DNA of 64,000 nucleotides from Clostridiales bacterium Firm_18 (GTDB lineage: Bacteria > Bacillota > Clostridia > Monoglobales > Firm-18), in the NCBI GenBank assembly GCA_001604215.1, contig LVAX01000072.1, forward strand, positions 86,913 to 150,912. The letters run 5' to 3'. Under the pieces are notes generated by a model. The model worked only from the letters and a program-made list of their open reading frames with translations, was not told the origin of the DNA and searched no databases. A program made the position numbers and the translations under genes. Position 1 is the first letter of the stretch, and each line of letters begins with the position of its first letter. Below are positions 7,477 through 17,100 of the stretch, piece after piece.

Positions 7477-10212
7477 ATGGCAGAGGATTACGGCAAAACA
7501 TTGAATTTGCCGAAGACGGACTTTCCCATGCGTGCTTCTTTGCCTCAAAGAGAGCCGGAAACACTGAAAATGTGGGAAGAAAAGGATATTTACAACAGAC
7601 TGATTAAAGAAGGGGCAGACAAACCGAGTTTTATTTTGCATGACGGGCCTCCGTTTGCAAACGGTGATATTCATATCGGCCATGCCCTTAATAAAATTTT
7701 AAAGGATATTGTGATTAAACAAAAAACAATGTCAGGCTACAGGGCGCCGTATGTACCGGGGTGGGATACGCATGGTTTACCCATTGAGCGTCAGGCAATT
7801 AAAAAGCTCGGTATAAACAAGGGCGATATTTCTCCTGTTGAATTCCGGAAGGTTTGCCGTGAATTTGCTTTAAAATATGTTGACAAGCAAAGGGAGCAGT
7901 TCAAAAGACTTGGCGTTCTGGGCGATTGGGACAATCCCTATTTAACGCTCAGCCCCGAGTACGAGGGAAAACAAATCGATATTTTTTGTGAGATGGCAAA
8001 ACGTGGCTACATATACAAAGGGTTAAAGCCTGTATATTGGTGTACGGATTGTGAAACAGCCCTCGCCGAAGCGGAGATTGAATATCGCGACGATACCACA
8101 AATTCCATTTATGTCAAATTTGAAGTAAAAGACGATAAAGGTAAATTCAAAGGATTTCCGGGCAAAGTTTATTTTGTTATCTGGACCACCACAACATGGA
8201 CCCTGCCCGGGAATACCGCAATTTCACTGAATCCACATTTTGAATATTCCCTTATAAAAACGGGCGATGAAATATATGTTCTGGCGACAGAACTGGTATC
8301 TTCCGTTTGCGAAGCGGCGGGGATTTCCGATTATAAGACGGTCGGTAAGTTCTTAGGCAGCGATCTTGAATATTTAGTATGCTTACATCCTTTCCTTGAC
8401 AGGGAATCCTTGGTAATAACCGGAGAACATGTTACGCTTGAAGTGGGCACCGGCTGTGTTCATACCGCTCCCGGACACGGCGCGGAGGACTATGAAGCAT
8501 GCAAGGGTTATGATATACCTATGATTGTACCCCTTGACGAAAAAGGATATCTCAACGAGCATGCGGGCCCCTTTGCTGGAATGTACTACGAAAAAAGCAA
8601 CCAAGCGATAATTGAAGAGCTTAAACGCTCGGGAGCCTTACTGGCGTCTGCCGAGATTACCCACTCTTATCCTCATTGCTGGAGATGCGGGGAGCCGATT
8701 GTTTATCGTGCAACGGAGCAATGGTTTGCTTCCGTTGATGATTTCAAGCAGGCGGCAATGGAGGCAATATCAAAAGTTAATTGGATACCTGCCTGGGGAG
8801 AGGAACGAATTGCAAGCATGGTTGCAGATCGAAAGGACTGGTGCATTTCACGCCAGCGTTTATGGGGTGTGCCTATCCCTATTTTCTATTGTGAGAGCTG
8901 CGGCAAGCCTGTTATTAACGAAGCGGCGATTAAATCCGTTGCAAAGGTGTTTTCCGAAAAAGGCTCGGACGCATGGTACCAGCTCGAGGCGCTTCAGCTG
9001 CTGCCCGAAGGCTTTAAATGTGAGTGCGGGGGCAGCACCTTTACAAAAGAAAAAGATACCATGGACGTATGGTTTGACAGCGGTTCGTCTCATTGGTCGG
9101 TTCTTTCCTCAAGAGAGGAATTGTCCTTCCCTGCGGATATGTATTTGGAAGGAAACGACCAGTACAGAGGCTGGTTTCAGTCCTCTTTGCTGACCTGTGT
9201 TGCGAAAAACGGCACTGCACCTTACAAGTCGGTGCTCACGCACGGATTCGTTATAGACGAAGAAAAAAGAAAAATGAGCAAATCACTCGGGAACGGACTG
9301 CCGCCCATTGAAGTGGTTAGCGAATACGGCGCGGATATACTCCGGCTTTGGGCCGCTTCTGCCGATTATAAAGCCGACGTGCGCATTTCGAAGGATATTT
9401 TAAAGCAGCTGTCCGAAGGGTACCGCAAAATAAGAAATACGGCAAGGTATATACTCGGTTCCCTTTATGATTTCAATCCCGACACCGATATTGTCTCGGA
9501 ACTTGAGGAAATAGACAAATGGGTACTTATGAGGCTAAATCAGGTAATTGAAAGGGTTAAAAAGGCATATGATAATTACGAATATCATATTGTCTATCAT
9601 ACATTGCACAACTTTTGCGTGGTTGAACTGAGCAATTTCTACCTGGACGTTACAAAGGACAGGACGTATTGTGAAAAGCCTGATTCCGCGGGACGGCGCG
9701 CAGCACAAACCGTTATGTATCTAATACTCGACAGTCTTGTTAAGATGATAGCGCCGATACTCAGCTTTACCGCGGAAGAAATCTGGCAGTTCATGCCGCA
9801 CAGGTCATCGGACAATACCGACAGTATATTATTCTCACGGCTGCCCGAGGTTAACAGGGAGTATTTCTCCGAGCAGCTGCAGCAAAAATGGGACAGGATA
9901 TTGCAGATTCGCGACGTTGTGGCAAAGGAGCTTGAGAAGGCAAGGTCCGAAAAACTGATAGGAAGTTCACTAAGCGCTAAAGTAACTATTTTTGCAAATG
10001 GCGAGGATTACGAATTTGTAAAATCAATACTGCCCGAATTGCCGATGATTTTGATTGTGTCGGGAGTATCCCTTGAAAAATCGGAACAAGATCTTTCCGC
10101 TGAAGTGATGCCCGCCGACGGACAAAAATGCGCCCGCTGCTGGATATATTCCGGAAGTGTAGGAAGCAGTACACCGGATTTGTGCGACAGGTGCGCGGAT
10201 GTTTTAAAATAG
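7477..10212 (+). CDS. ileS: Isoleucyl-tRNA synthetase
   Basis: 911 residues, class I synthetase charging tRNA-Ile. HIGH is at residues 66-69 and KMSKS at 599-603. The CP1 editing domain has the TTTTWTLPGNTA threonine-rich loop and the conserved HTAPGHGAEDYE. The C-terminus carries a zinc-binding CARCW...CDRC, typical of bacterial IleS. An in-frame TTG at 7468 is too close to AAAGGAG (7461-7467); ATG 7477 has proper spacing. Only 14 bases separate it from divIVA, so there is no room for a T-box leader directly upstream. Confidence 0.97.
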   Translation: MAEDYGKTLNLPKTDFPMRASLPQREPETLKMWEEKDIYNRLIKEGADKPSFILHDGPPFANGDIHIGHALNKILKDIVIKQKTMSGYRAPYVPGWDTHGLPIERQAIKKLGINKGDISPVEFRKVCREFALKYVDKQREQFKRLGVLGDWDNPYLTLSPEYEGKQIDIFCEMAKRGYIYKGLKPVYWCTDCETALAEAEIEYRDDTTNSIYVKFEVKDDKGKFKGFPGKVYFVIWTTTTWTLPGNTAISLNPHFEYSLIKTGDEIYVLATELVSSVCEAAGISDYKTVGKFLGSDLEYLVCLHPFLDRESLVITGEHVTLEVGTGCVHTAPGHGAEDYEACKGYDIPMIVPLDEKGYLNEHAGPFAGMYYEKSNQAIIEELKRSGALLASAEITHSYPHCWRCGEPIVYRATEQWFASVDDFKQAAMEAISKVNWIPAWGEERIASMVADRKDWCISRQRLWGVPIPIFYCESCGKPVINEAAIKSVAKVFSEKGSDAWYQLEALQLLPEGFKCECGGSTFTKEKDTMDVWFDSGSSHWSVLSSREELSFPADMYLEGNDQYRGWFQSSLLTCVAKNGTAPYKSVLTHGFVIDEEKRKMSKSLGNGLPPIEVVSEYGADILRLWAASADYKADVRISKDILKQLSEGYRKIRNTARYILGSLYDFNPDTDIVSELEEIDKWVLMRLNQVIERVKKAYDNYEYHIVYHTLHNFCVVELSNFYLDVTKDRTYCEKPDSAGRRAAQTVMYLILDSLVKMIAPILSFTAEEIWQFMPHRSSDNTDSILFSRLPEVNREYFSEQLQQKWDRILQIRDVVAKELEKARSEKLIGSSLSAKVTIFANGEDYEFVKSILPELPMILIVSGVSLEKSEQDLSAEVMPADGQKCARCWIYSGSVGSSTPDLCDRCADVLK

Positions 10213-10239
10213 TTTTTAAGTTATAAAAATGTTACAAAT

Positions 10240-10265
10240 AAAAAAAACGCCCTGCAGCGGCAGGG
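10240..10265 (-). terminator. Terminator of the YkvI-like gene
   Basis: On the minus strand a CCCTGC/GCAGGG stem with a 4-base loop is followed by a run of eight T residues, as expected for an intrinsic terminator of the minus-strand permease. Confidence 0.7.
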
Positions 10266-10278
10266 ATAAGTAATTTAC

Positions 10279-10309
10279 TAAAAGGAACGGGTATTCTCCG
10301 TTCCTTTTA
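10279..10309. terminator. Bidirectional terminator between convergent genes
   Basis: A perfect 12-bp stem (TAAAAGGAACGG, 7-base loop, CCGTTCCTTTTA). Its A/T ends give T-rich flanks in both directions. It lies between ileS and the convergent permease gene. Confidence 0.7.
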
Positions 10310-10337
10310 GGCATATAAGGGCATGGTTCTCTTATGT

Positions 10338-11408
10338 CTACTGTTTCCATATGATAATTTTATTCTTTACTTTGGCGAAAATCAAACTGGCAAGTAAAAT
10401 AATACCGCCGTAGCCTACCAAAGGATATAAATACTTAACTAAATTCGAAAAGCCGAAGCAGCTTGCAAAGAATGCAAAAATTGAAGCGCAAATTGCCACG
10501 GTTTTGTTTTTTGCCGGATTTTTGCCGGCACCGGACAGCCGCGCGCTCAGCCCGTATAAGGAGCCGACTGCGGTGGTATAAATTTCGGCAATTAGAACGA
10601 CGGCGTATATTGTTTGCATAAAGGGCGAAATCTTGCCCGCAATATATACCATCGGCACTTCAAGCCGGGCGGCTTCCGAAATGTTTCCCGATAGTGCAAG
10701 GAAAATCAAAAAAGAGCCTGCTCCCAGGCCCAGCCCACCAAGCACGGAACCGTAAAAAACGGTTTTTTTATTATCCGCCTGATCCCCGAGCGGGCCGAGC
10801 ACGGATATTGAAATAACGGTATTATATGAAGTATAAAGAACCGCCGCTAAAAACCAGTTTGTTATAAGGTTGCTCTGGGCAGGAAGCGACGCTGTTGTTA
10901 TTTGAGGCGGGCTGTTTATTATGGAAAAAATACTCACGCCGGCGACGGCTGCAAGCAAAAACGGTACCACATAGCTAATTGAATTAATGACACCGTGTAT
11001 TCCCGTCAGTACCGTCAGCAGGGTAATAACCGCCATAAATATGCTGCCTGCAAGGGATGAAATTCCGAATTGTTGTGAAAAAAGCGCGCCGGTACCGGCA
11101 AGCATTGCGGTCAGGGCGCCAAAAAGGAAAAAAGTAATTATAAAATCTATTATTTTCCCGAAAAAGCTGCCGCTTGCGTGGCGGATAATCTCTAAATGGG
11201 ATTTTGCGTCAAGCTTCATCCCAAGCTCCATTATTAAAAACCCGAACACGATAAATAAAAATGTGCTAAGAGCAATGCCCAATATGCCGGGCAAGCCAAA
11301 GCACAAAAAAAACTGGAGCACTTCCTGACCTGTCGCGAAGCCTGCTCCTACTATTGTTCCGATATATGCCCCAGCCGCTTTTGGAACGGATATTTTTCGG
11401 TTTTTCAT
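10338..11408 (-). CDS. YkvI-like membrane permease
   Basis: 356 residues with about ten hydrophobic segments. The N-terminus has the YkvI-family glycine-rich first helix AAGAYIGTIVGAGFATGQE, reminiscent of the unwound helix of LeuT-fold transporters. The substrate is unknown. It lies 65 bases downstream of ychF on the same strand and ends at a terminator. Confidence 0.8.
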   Translation of the reverse strand: MKNRKISVPKAAGAYIGTIVGAGFATGQEVLQFFLCFGLPGILGIALSTFLFIVFGFLIMELGMKLDAKSHLEIIRHASGSFFGKIIDFIITFFLFGALTAMLAGTGALFSQQFGISSLAGSIFMAVITLLTVLTGIHGVINSISYVVPFLLAAVAGVSIFSIINSPPQITTASLPAQSNLITNWFLAAVLYTSYNTVISISVLGPLGDQADNKKTVFYGSVLGGLGLGAGSFLIFLALSGNISEAARLEVPMVYIAGKISPFMQTIYAVVLIAEIYTTAVGSLYGLSARLSGAGKNPAKNKTVAICASIFAFFASCFGFSNLVKYLYPLVGYGGIILLASLIFAKVKNKIIIWKQ

Positions 11409-11473
11409 TTAATCACCGCAAGCATATTAAAATATGATGCCAACGTTATATTAATATGCACTTGGCGGGCGGT

Positions 11474-12571
11474 TTATACGTTAAACCTGAATAAAACAAC
11501 GTCACCGTCATTTATCACATATTCCTTGCCCTCCAGGCGGACAAGGCCTTTTTCTTTTGCCGCGCCCATACTGCCGCAAGCCGTCAAATCGTCATATGAA
11601 ATAACTTCGGCCCTTATAAAGCCTCTTTCAAAATCGGTATGGATTTTTCCGGCCGCCTGGGGTGCCTTCGTGCCTTTTTTAATCGTCCATGCACGAACCT
11701 CGGGCGGGCCTGCGGTAAGAAAGCTGATAAGGCCCAGAAGTGAATAGCTGGCGGAAACAAGCCGGTCAAGTCCGGATTCGTTAAGCCCAAGATCTTTTAA
11801 AAATACAGCTTTTTCATTATCGTCAAGCAATGCAATTTCTTCTTCAATGCGCGCCGATACGGGGATTATCTCGCATTTTTGCTCCTTTGCATACTCGTGG
11901 AGTGTGCAATAAAGGTTACTTTCAAGATAACCGGATGGCAAATCATCCTCCGACACGTTTGCGGCAAAAATAACCGGCTTTGACGTTAGCAGGGAAAGTT
12001 CCTTTAAATATTTTTCCTCGTCTTCCGTATAGTCAAGTACTCTTGCTTGTTTGCCCCCTTCAAGGGCCTGCTTTATTCTCTCAAGCATTGCTATTTGTAC
12101 AAGGTATTTCTTTTCGCCGCCTTTTGACATTTTTTTTAATTTTTCCATTTCCTTTTCAATTCTTTCAAGGTCGGAAAATATTAGTTCAAGATTAATTGTT
12201 TCCACATCGCGTATGGGATTGATGCTTCCGTCAACATGTGCTATGTCACTGTCTTCAAAGCAGCGGACGACATGGACAATTGCATCTACCTGACGTATAT
12301 GCGATAAAAATTTGTTTCCGAGCCCCTCGCCTTTGCTTGCCCCCTTTACAAGTCCGGCTATATCGACAAACTCTATAAACGCATGCGTAACTTTAACCGG
12401 ATTATACATTTTTGCAAGATTGTCAAGCCGTTTGTCCGGAACGGGAACTATCCCAATATTCGGTTCGATGGTGCAGAACGGATAATTTGCCGCCTGAGCA
12501 CCTGCCTTTGTAATTGCGTTGAACAGTGTGCTTTTTCCTACGTTTGGAAGTCCTACAATTCCAAGCTTCAT
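11474..12571 (-). CDS. ychF: Ribosome-associated ATPase/GTPase YchF
   Basis: 365 residues, an Obg-family P-loop protein. The P-loop is GLPNVGKSTLF near residue 7, followed by the YchF signature YPFCTIEPN. DIAGLVKGASKGEGLGNKFL is switch II and FAANVSE replaces the NKxD motif, the feature that gives this subfamily its ATP preference. The C-terminal TGS-like part (TDFERGFIRAEVI) is complete. Confidence 0.96.
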   Translation of the reverse strand: MKLGIVGLPNVGKSTLFNAITKAGAQAANYPFCTIEPNIGIVPVPDKRLDNLAKMYNPVKVTHAFIEFVDIAGLVKGASKGEGLGNKFLSHIRQVDAIVHVVRCFEDSDIAHVDGSINPIRDVETINLELIFSDLERIEKEMEKLKKMSKGGEKKYLVQIAMLERIKQALEGGKQARVLDYTEDEEKYLKELSLLTSKPVIFAANVSEDDLPSGYLESNLYCTLHEYAKEQKCEIIPVSARIEEEIALLDDNEKAVFLKDLGLNESGLDRLVSASYSLLGLISFLTAGPPEVRAWTIKKGTKAPQAAGKIHTDFERGFIRAEVISYDDLTACGSMGAAKEKGLVRLEGKEYVINDGDVVLFRFNV

Positions 12572-12601
12572 AATTTTTGTCCTTTCGTGGTATAATGTAA
12601 T

Positions 12602-12630
12602 ATTATATAATAATATATTTTTTTTGGCAA
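12602..12630 (-). promoter_or_regulatory. Predicted sigma-A promoter of ychF
   Basis: On the minus strand TTGCCA (12625-12630) and TATAAT (12602-12607) are separated by 17 bases, about 30 bases before the ychF start. Confidence 0.6.
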
Positions 12631-12646
12631 TATCTTTATTTTTTAG

Positions 12647-12701
12647 ATTTATTATGTTATAATAAATACAATGAATTTTATTTATTATGCTACAATAAAT
12701 A
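12647..12701 (+). promoter_or_regulatory. Duplicated A/T-rich promoter-like element
   Basis: Two 22-base copies (12647-12668 and 12680-12701) differ at two positions. They carry TATAAT (12658-12663) and TACAAT (12691-12696), which fit -10 boxes for the downstream zinc-ribbon gene. No good -35 box is seen for either. Confidence 0.35.
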
Positions 12702-12730
12702 TTTTAGAAGTAAAGAAAGGATAATCGCGT

Positions 12731-13090
12731 ATGGATAAGTTTTTTAGTGATTTAAAAAAGACTTTTAACACGGCGGCAAGCAAAGTGGCAAAGAAATCCG
12801 GCAAAATGTATGAAATATCAAAGCTCACCCTTGCAATATCGGCTGCCAAAGGCGATATTAATGACGAATATGAAAAAATAGGCAGGATGATATATGAGGG
12901 TTATAAAAACAAGGATGTTTCGTCGCAAGACGTAACCTCCCATTGCGAATTAATCGACGCAAAATTTGAACAAATAGAAAAATATCGGGAAAAACTTAGT
13001 GAATTGAAGGATTTAAAGCAGTGCCCCGTATGCAAGGCGGAACTTTCAAAGGACAGCACCTTTTGCGCCAACTGCGGTGAAAAACTGTAA
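12731..13090 (+). CDS. Small zinc-ribbon protein
   Basis: 119 residues. The N-terminal two thirds is helical and charged, probably coiled coil. The C-terminus is a double-CxxC zinc ribbon (CPVCKAEL, 9 residues, CANCGEKL). No membrane segment is visible. The start follows AAAGAAAGG. It is a single gene followed by a hairpin; its function cannot be named. Confidence 0.8.
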   Translation: MDKFFSDLKKTFNTAASKVAKKSGKMYEISKLTLAISAAKGDINDEYEKIGRMIYEGYKNKDVSSQDVTSHCELIDAKFEQIEKYREKLSELKDLKQCPVCKAELSKDSTFCANCGEKL

Positions 13091-13102
13091 ATAGCATTAA
13101 AT

Positions 13103-13121
13103 CGCCCCCAAGAAGGGGGCG
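13103..13121 (+). terminator. Strong hairpin after the zinc-ribbon gene
   Basis: A perfect 7-bp GC stem (CGCCCCC, 5-base loop, GGGGGCG) directly after the stop codon. It lacks a downstream T run, so it may be a weak terminator or an RNA 3'-end stabiliser. The downstream gene's ribosome binding site begins about 10 bases later. Confidence 0.4.
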
Positions 13122-13144
13122 TTGCCATAAAGAGGTGAGTAGAA

Positions 13145-14146
13145 ATATTAGACTACACATTAAATGAAAATCCTTTGGGCCCCCCGAAACATTTTAAAAA
13201 AATAATTACGCGCCATTATAAAAATTTATCCGAAAAGTCCGATTATTACTTTGAAAAGGCAATAAACACTCTTGCGAACTATTACAGGGTTGATCAGGAA
13301 AATATCTTGATTGCCAACGGGGCGGAAGATATTATAGATATAATTATCCGTACGCTAAAACCAAGAAAAGTCTTGCTGCCAATGCCGTGTGACACAATGT
13401 ATATGCAAGCATGCAAACGGAATGGCTGTGAGGCGGTTCCGTTTTATAACGAAAAAGAAAACGAATTTGATATAATACCGGACAAGCTCATCTCGGCGGT
13501 AAGGGATGCCGATATGATAATTATCTCAAATCCGAACAACCCCACAGGCCGAATAATAGACAAGGCTTCCATGCAAAAAATACTTGATCATTGCCAGCAA
13601 AAGGGCATTTATCTTGTAATTGACGAAAGCTATGCGGATTTTGTCCCGTTTGACATATCTTCCATCCGGCACATAACGGGCTATGCTAATATTGTAATAA
13701 TAAGAACGCCGGCAAATTATTTTGCTCTTGGCGGTTTGCAGTTTGCTTATTGTATATCCTGCGAAAATCTTGCAGGGCTTCTCCGTATGAATCAGGTTCC
13801 GGGGACGGTAAATACGATTGCTCTTTTGGCTTGTGACAATTTGTTTAATGATACAAGGTTTATCAAAAAAACGAAAGCATGGCTGCAAACCGAGCCTAAA
13901 AGGTTTTATAAAGCAGTAAGCACCCTTGGAGCAATAACGGCATACAAACCTTATGCAAACTATATTTTTATCGAGCTTGAACAAATACCCGCCTACACAC
14001 TTTGCGAAAGAATGGAGGCAAAAGGTATAAAAGTACAAAACTGCAGCAGGATGGGGATTTTAAACGGTCAATACATAAGAATTTCGATTAAAAACAAAAA
14101 GCAAAACGAATTCTTTTTGGACAGGTTTTCAAGATGTCTTTTATAA
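13145..14146 (+). CDS. HisC/CobD-like aminotransferase homologue lacking the PLP lysine
   Basis: Fold-type I aminotransferase homologue of about 333 residues, closest in motifs to histidinol-phosphate aminotransferase. The N-terminal LNENPLGPP, the NPNNPTGR loop and DESYADF are kept. At the Schiff-base site, where HisC has RTFSK, the sequence reads RTPAN, so the lysine is Asn191 and the preceding serine is Ala. The Arg of the usual GLR is Gln. No ATG, GTG or TTG lies upstream of the LNENPLG motif after the in-frame TGA at 13136. The best-spaced candidate is AUA 13145, 6 bases after GAGGTGA. A TTG at 13175 would delete the motif. It may be a pseudoenzyme with a non-catalytic role, or a decaying gene. 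Confidence 0.7.
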   Translation: MLDYTLNENPLGPPKHFKKIITRHYKNLSEKSDYYFEKAINTLANYYRVDQENILIANGAEDIIDIIIRTLKPRKVLLPMPCDTMYMQACKRNGCEAVPFYNEKENEFDIIPDKLISAVRDADMIIISNPNNPTGRIIDKASMQKILDHCQQKGIYLVIDESYADFVPFDISSIRHITGYANIVIIRTPANYFALGGLQFAYCISCENLAGLLRMNQVPGTVNTIALLACDNLFNDTRFIKKTKAWLQTEPKRFYKAVSTLGAITAYKPYANYIFIELEQIPAYTLCERMEAKGIKVQNCSRMGILNGQYIRISIKNKKQNEFFLDRFSRCLL

Positions 14147-14161
14147 ACAGCGGAGGTAATA

Positions 14162-17100
14162 ATGGTTAAGCGAATATTTGTTGAAAAAAAGAAAGGTTAT
14201 GATATCGAAGCACAAGGTATGTTTCGTGATTTAAAGCAAAACCTTAAGATTGAAGGATTAACAGGCATAAGAATAATTATTTGTTATGACGTGGAGGGCA
14301 TCGACAAAAAGCAGTATGAAAAGGCGAGAAATACGATTTTTTCCGAGCCTCAGGTTGACGTTGCTTATGACGAGATTATCCGGCTTAGTGAAGACGAGAG
14401 GGTTTTTGCCGTACAGTATCTGCCCGGCCAATACGACCAGCAGGCGGATTTTGCCGCACAGTGTTTGCAAATTCTAACGACCGGGGAAAAACCGGTTGTG
14501 CGGGTATCGCGTGTTATTGCCGCATCAGGAGATATAACCGATGAAGACTTTAATCGAATAAAGAGCTACTGCATTAATCCGATAGAGTCGCACGAGGTAT
14601 CACTTGACAAGCCGGAAACCCTTGAAACCGACTATGTTAAAAGTCACGGAGAGAAAACGGTTGAAGGCTTTATTGATAAAACGGAGCAGGAGCTTGCCGG
14701 ATTGATAGACGAGCTTTCACTTGCCATGGATGTTGAAGATATAAAGTTCTGCAGGCGGTATTTTAAAGATCGGGAGAAAAGAAATCCCACTTTAACCGAA
14801 TTGAGAATGATTGACACATACTGGTCCGACCATTGCCGGCATACAACCTTTTTGACCAAACTTGAAAAGGTTGAGTTTGAAGATGAATTTATTAAAAATG
14901 TTTTTGAATCCTACCGGCAAGACAGGAGCCAAATTTATCGGGACAATCAAAAAAGCATTTCCCTTATGGATATTGCAACCCTTGCAATGAAAAAGCTGAA
15001 AGCCGAAGGAATGCTTTCGGCGCTTGATTTATCGGACGAAATAAATGCATGCAGCATTAAGGTCGACGCGGAAATTGACGGTGAAAAAGTGCCGTATCTT
15101 GTTATGTTCAAAAATGAAACACATAATCATCCTACCGAAATAGAGCCTTTCGGCGGTGCCGCAACCTGCCTCGGAGGCGCAATCAGGGATCCGTTGTCCG
15201 GCCGTTCGTATGTGTATCAAGCCATGCGCGTTACCGGAAGCGGCGACCCGCGCCGCCCTGTTGAGCAGACTCTTCCGGGAAAGCTTCCGCAGCGTAAAAT
15301 TACCACGACCGCTGCTGCGGGGTACAGCTCGTACGGCAATCAGATTGGCCTTGCCACCGGTTTGGTAAATGAAATATATGACGAGGGATATGTTGCCAAA
15401 AGAATGGAAATTGGTGCGGTTATAGGCGCCGCGCCGTCATATAACGTTGTGCGCAAGGCGCCCAAAGCCGGGGATGTGGTAATACTGCTCGGCGGAGCCA
15501 CGGGCCGGGACGGCTGCGGCGGTGCCACAGGCTCTTCAAAGGCGCATACCGAAAAGTCTTTGCTGCAATGCGGTGCGGAGGTTCAAAAAGGTAACCCGCC
15601 GGAAGAACGAAAAATTCAGCGTCTTTTTAGAAATCCAGAAGCGACCCGCCTTATAAAGCGTTGCAATGACTTTGGCGCGGGCGGTGTAAGCGTTGCGATA
15701 GGGGAACTTGCGGACGGCCTTGTTATAGACCTTGACCGGGTTCAGAAAAAATACGAAGGACTTACCGGCACCGAGCTTGCAATATCCGAGTCTCAGGAGA
15801 GAATGGCTGTTGTTGTGGATAAAGACGACGAGGATAGATTTATCGCGCTTGCCGGAAGCGAAAACTTAAGTGCAACACCTGTTGCCCGTGTTACGGATGA
15901 AAAAAGGCTTGTAATGAAGTCCGAAGGCAAAATCATCGTTGATATCAGCCGAAGCTTTTTAAATACAAACGGCGCAGAAAAAAGTGCCGTTGCCCGCGTA
16001 GCTACGGCCGATTGCAGCAGTTTTTTCAAGGCGGATGTATCTTCGGATGTAAAAGGCAAATGGCTGGAAACACTGTCGGATCTTAATGTGTGCAGTCAGA
16101 AAGGGCTTGTTGAACGCTTTGACAGTTCAATAGGAGCGGCATCTGTTTTAATGCCCTTTGGCGGCAAATACCAGCTGACGCCCGAACAGGCAATGGTTTC
16201 AAAAATACCTGTACTTAATGGAGATACCGATACGGCGACGATTATGACATTCGGCTACAATCCCGGAATTTCCAAGTTAAGCCCGTTCCACGGGGCGGTA
16301 TATGCAATCGTCGAATCGATATCAAAGCTTGTTGCCGCCGGGGGAAACTATAAAAACGCATACCTGACTCTTCAGGAATACTTTGAAAGGTTAGGAAGCG
16401 ACCCGCTGCGCTGGGGTAAGCCGGTTGCGGCGCTACTCGGTGCGTATTATACACAGGTAAAGCTTGGCATTGCCGCAATCGGAGGAAAAGACAGCATGTC
16501 CGGCACCTTTAATGATATTGATGTTCCGCCTACGCTTGTTTCGTTTGCGGTAGCGGCCGAAAACGCCGGGAATATCATTTCGGGAGAGTTCAAAAAAGAT
16601 GCAAGCCCCGTTGTTTTAGTCAAAATAAAAACAGACAAAAATAATTTGCCCGATTTTGACGATTTGGCGGAAAAATATGAAAAAATATATAACCTTATAA
16701 AAGACGGCAAAGTGCTGTCCGCATACGCGGTAAAGGGAGGCGGGCTTTGCGAGGCAATTTCTAAAATGGCCTTCGGCAATAAAATAGGCTTTAAATTTGC
16801 TGAGATTAAAAAAGAAGAACTATTTTATCCGTATTACGGCTCTATTGTGCTTGAGCTTTCCGAAAACTTGAATTTCGGCGAATATATAGGAACAACCACA
16901 AGCGAAGGCGTTATCTGTGCCGGCGATTTCAAGGCAACTGTTGACGAGCTTATAAACGTGTGGCAGCAGCCTCTCGAGAGCGTGTTCCCCACCGCTGTGG
17001 ACGGGGCCTTAGGTGCTGCCGAAAAATTTGAATTTCAAATAAAAAATAAAAAACATTCAAAATATACCTTTGCAAAGCCAAGGGTCTTTATCCCGGTATT

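Noticed and set aside
8612..9193. 193-codon ORF in another frame inside ileS
   Set aside because: It lies wholly within the intact and well-conserved ileS frame, has no start signal and reads as low-quality sequence.
10987..11328. Plus-strand ORF of 113 codons antisense to the YkvI-like permease
   Set aside because: It mirrors the codon structure of the minus-strand permease, has no ribosome binding site and no recognisable domain.
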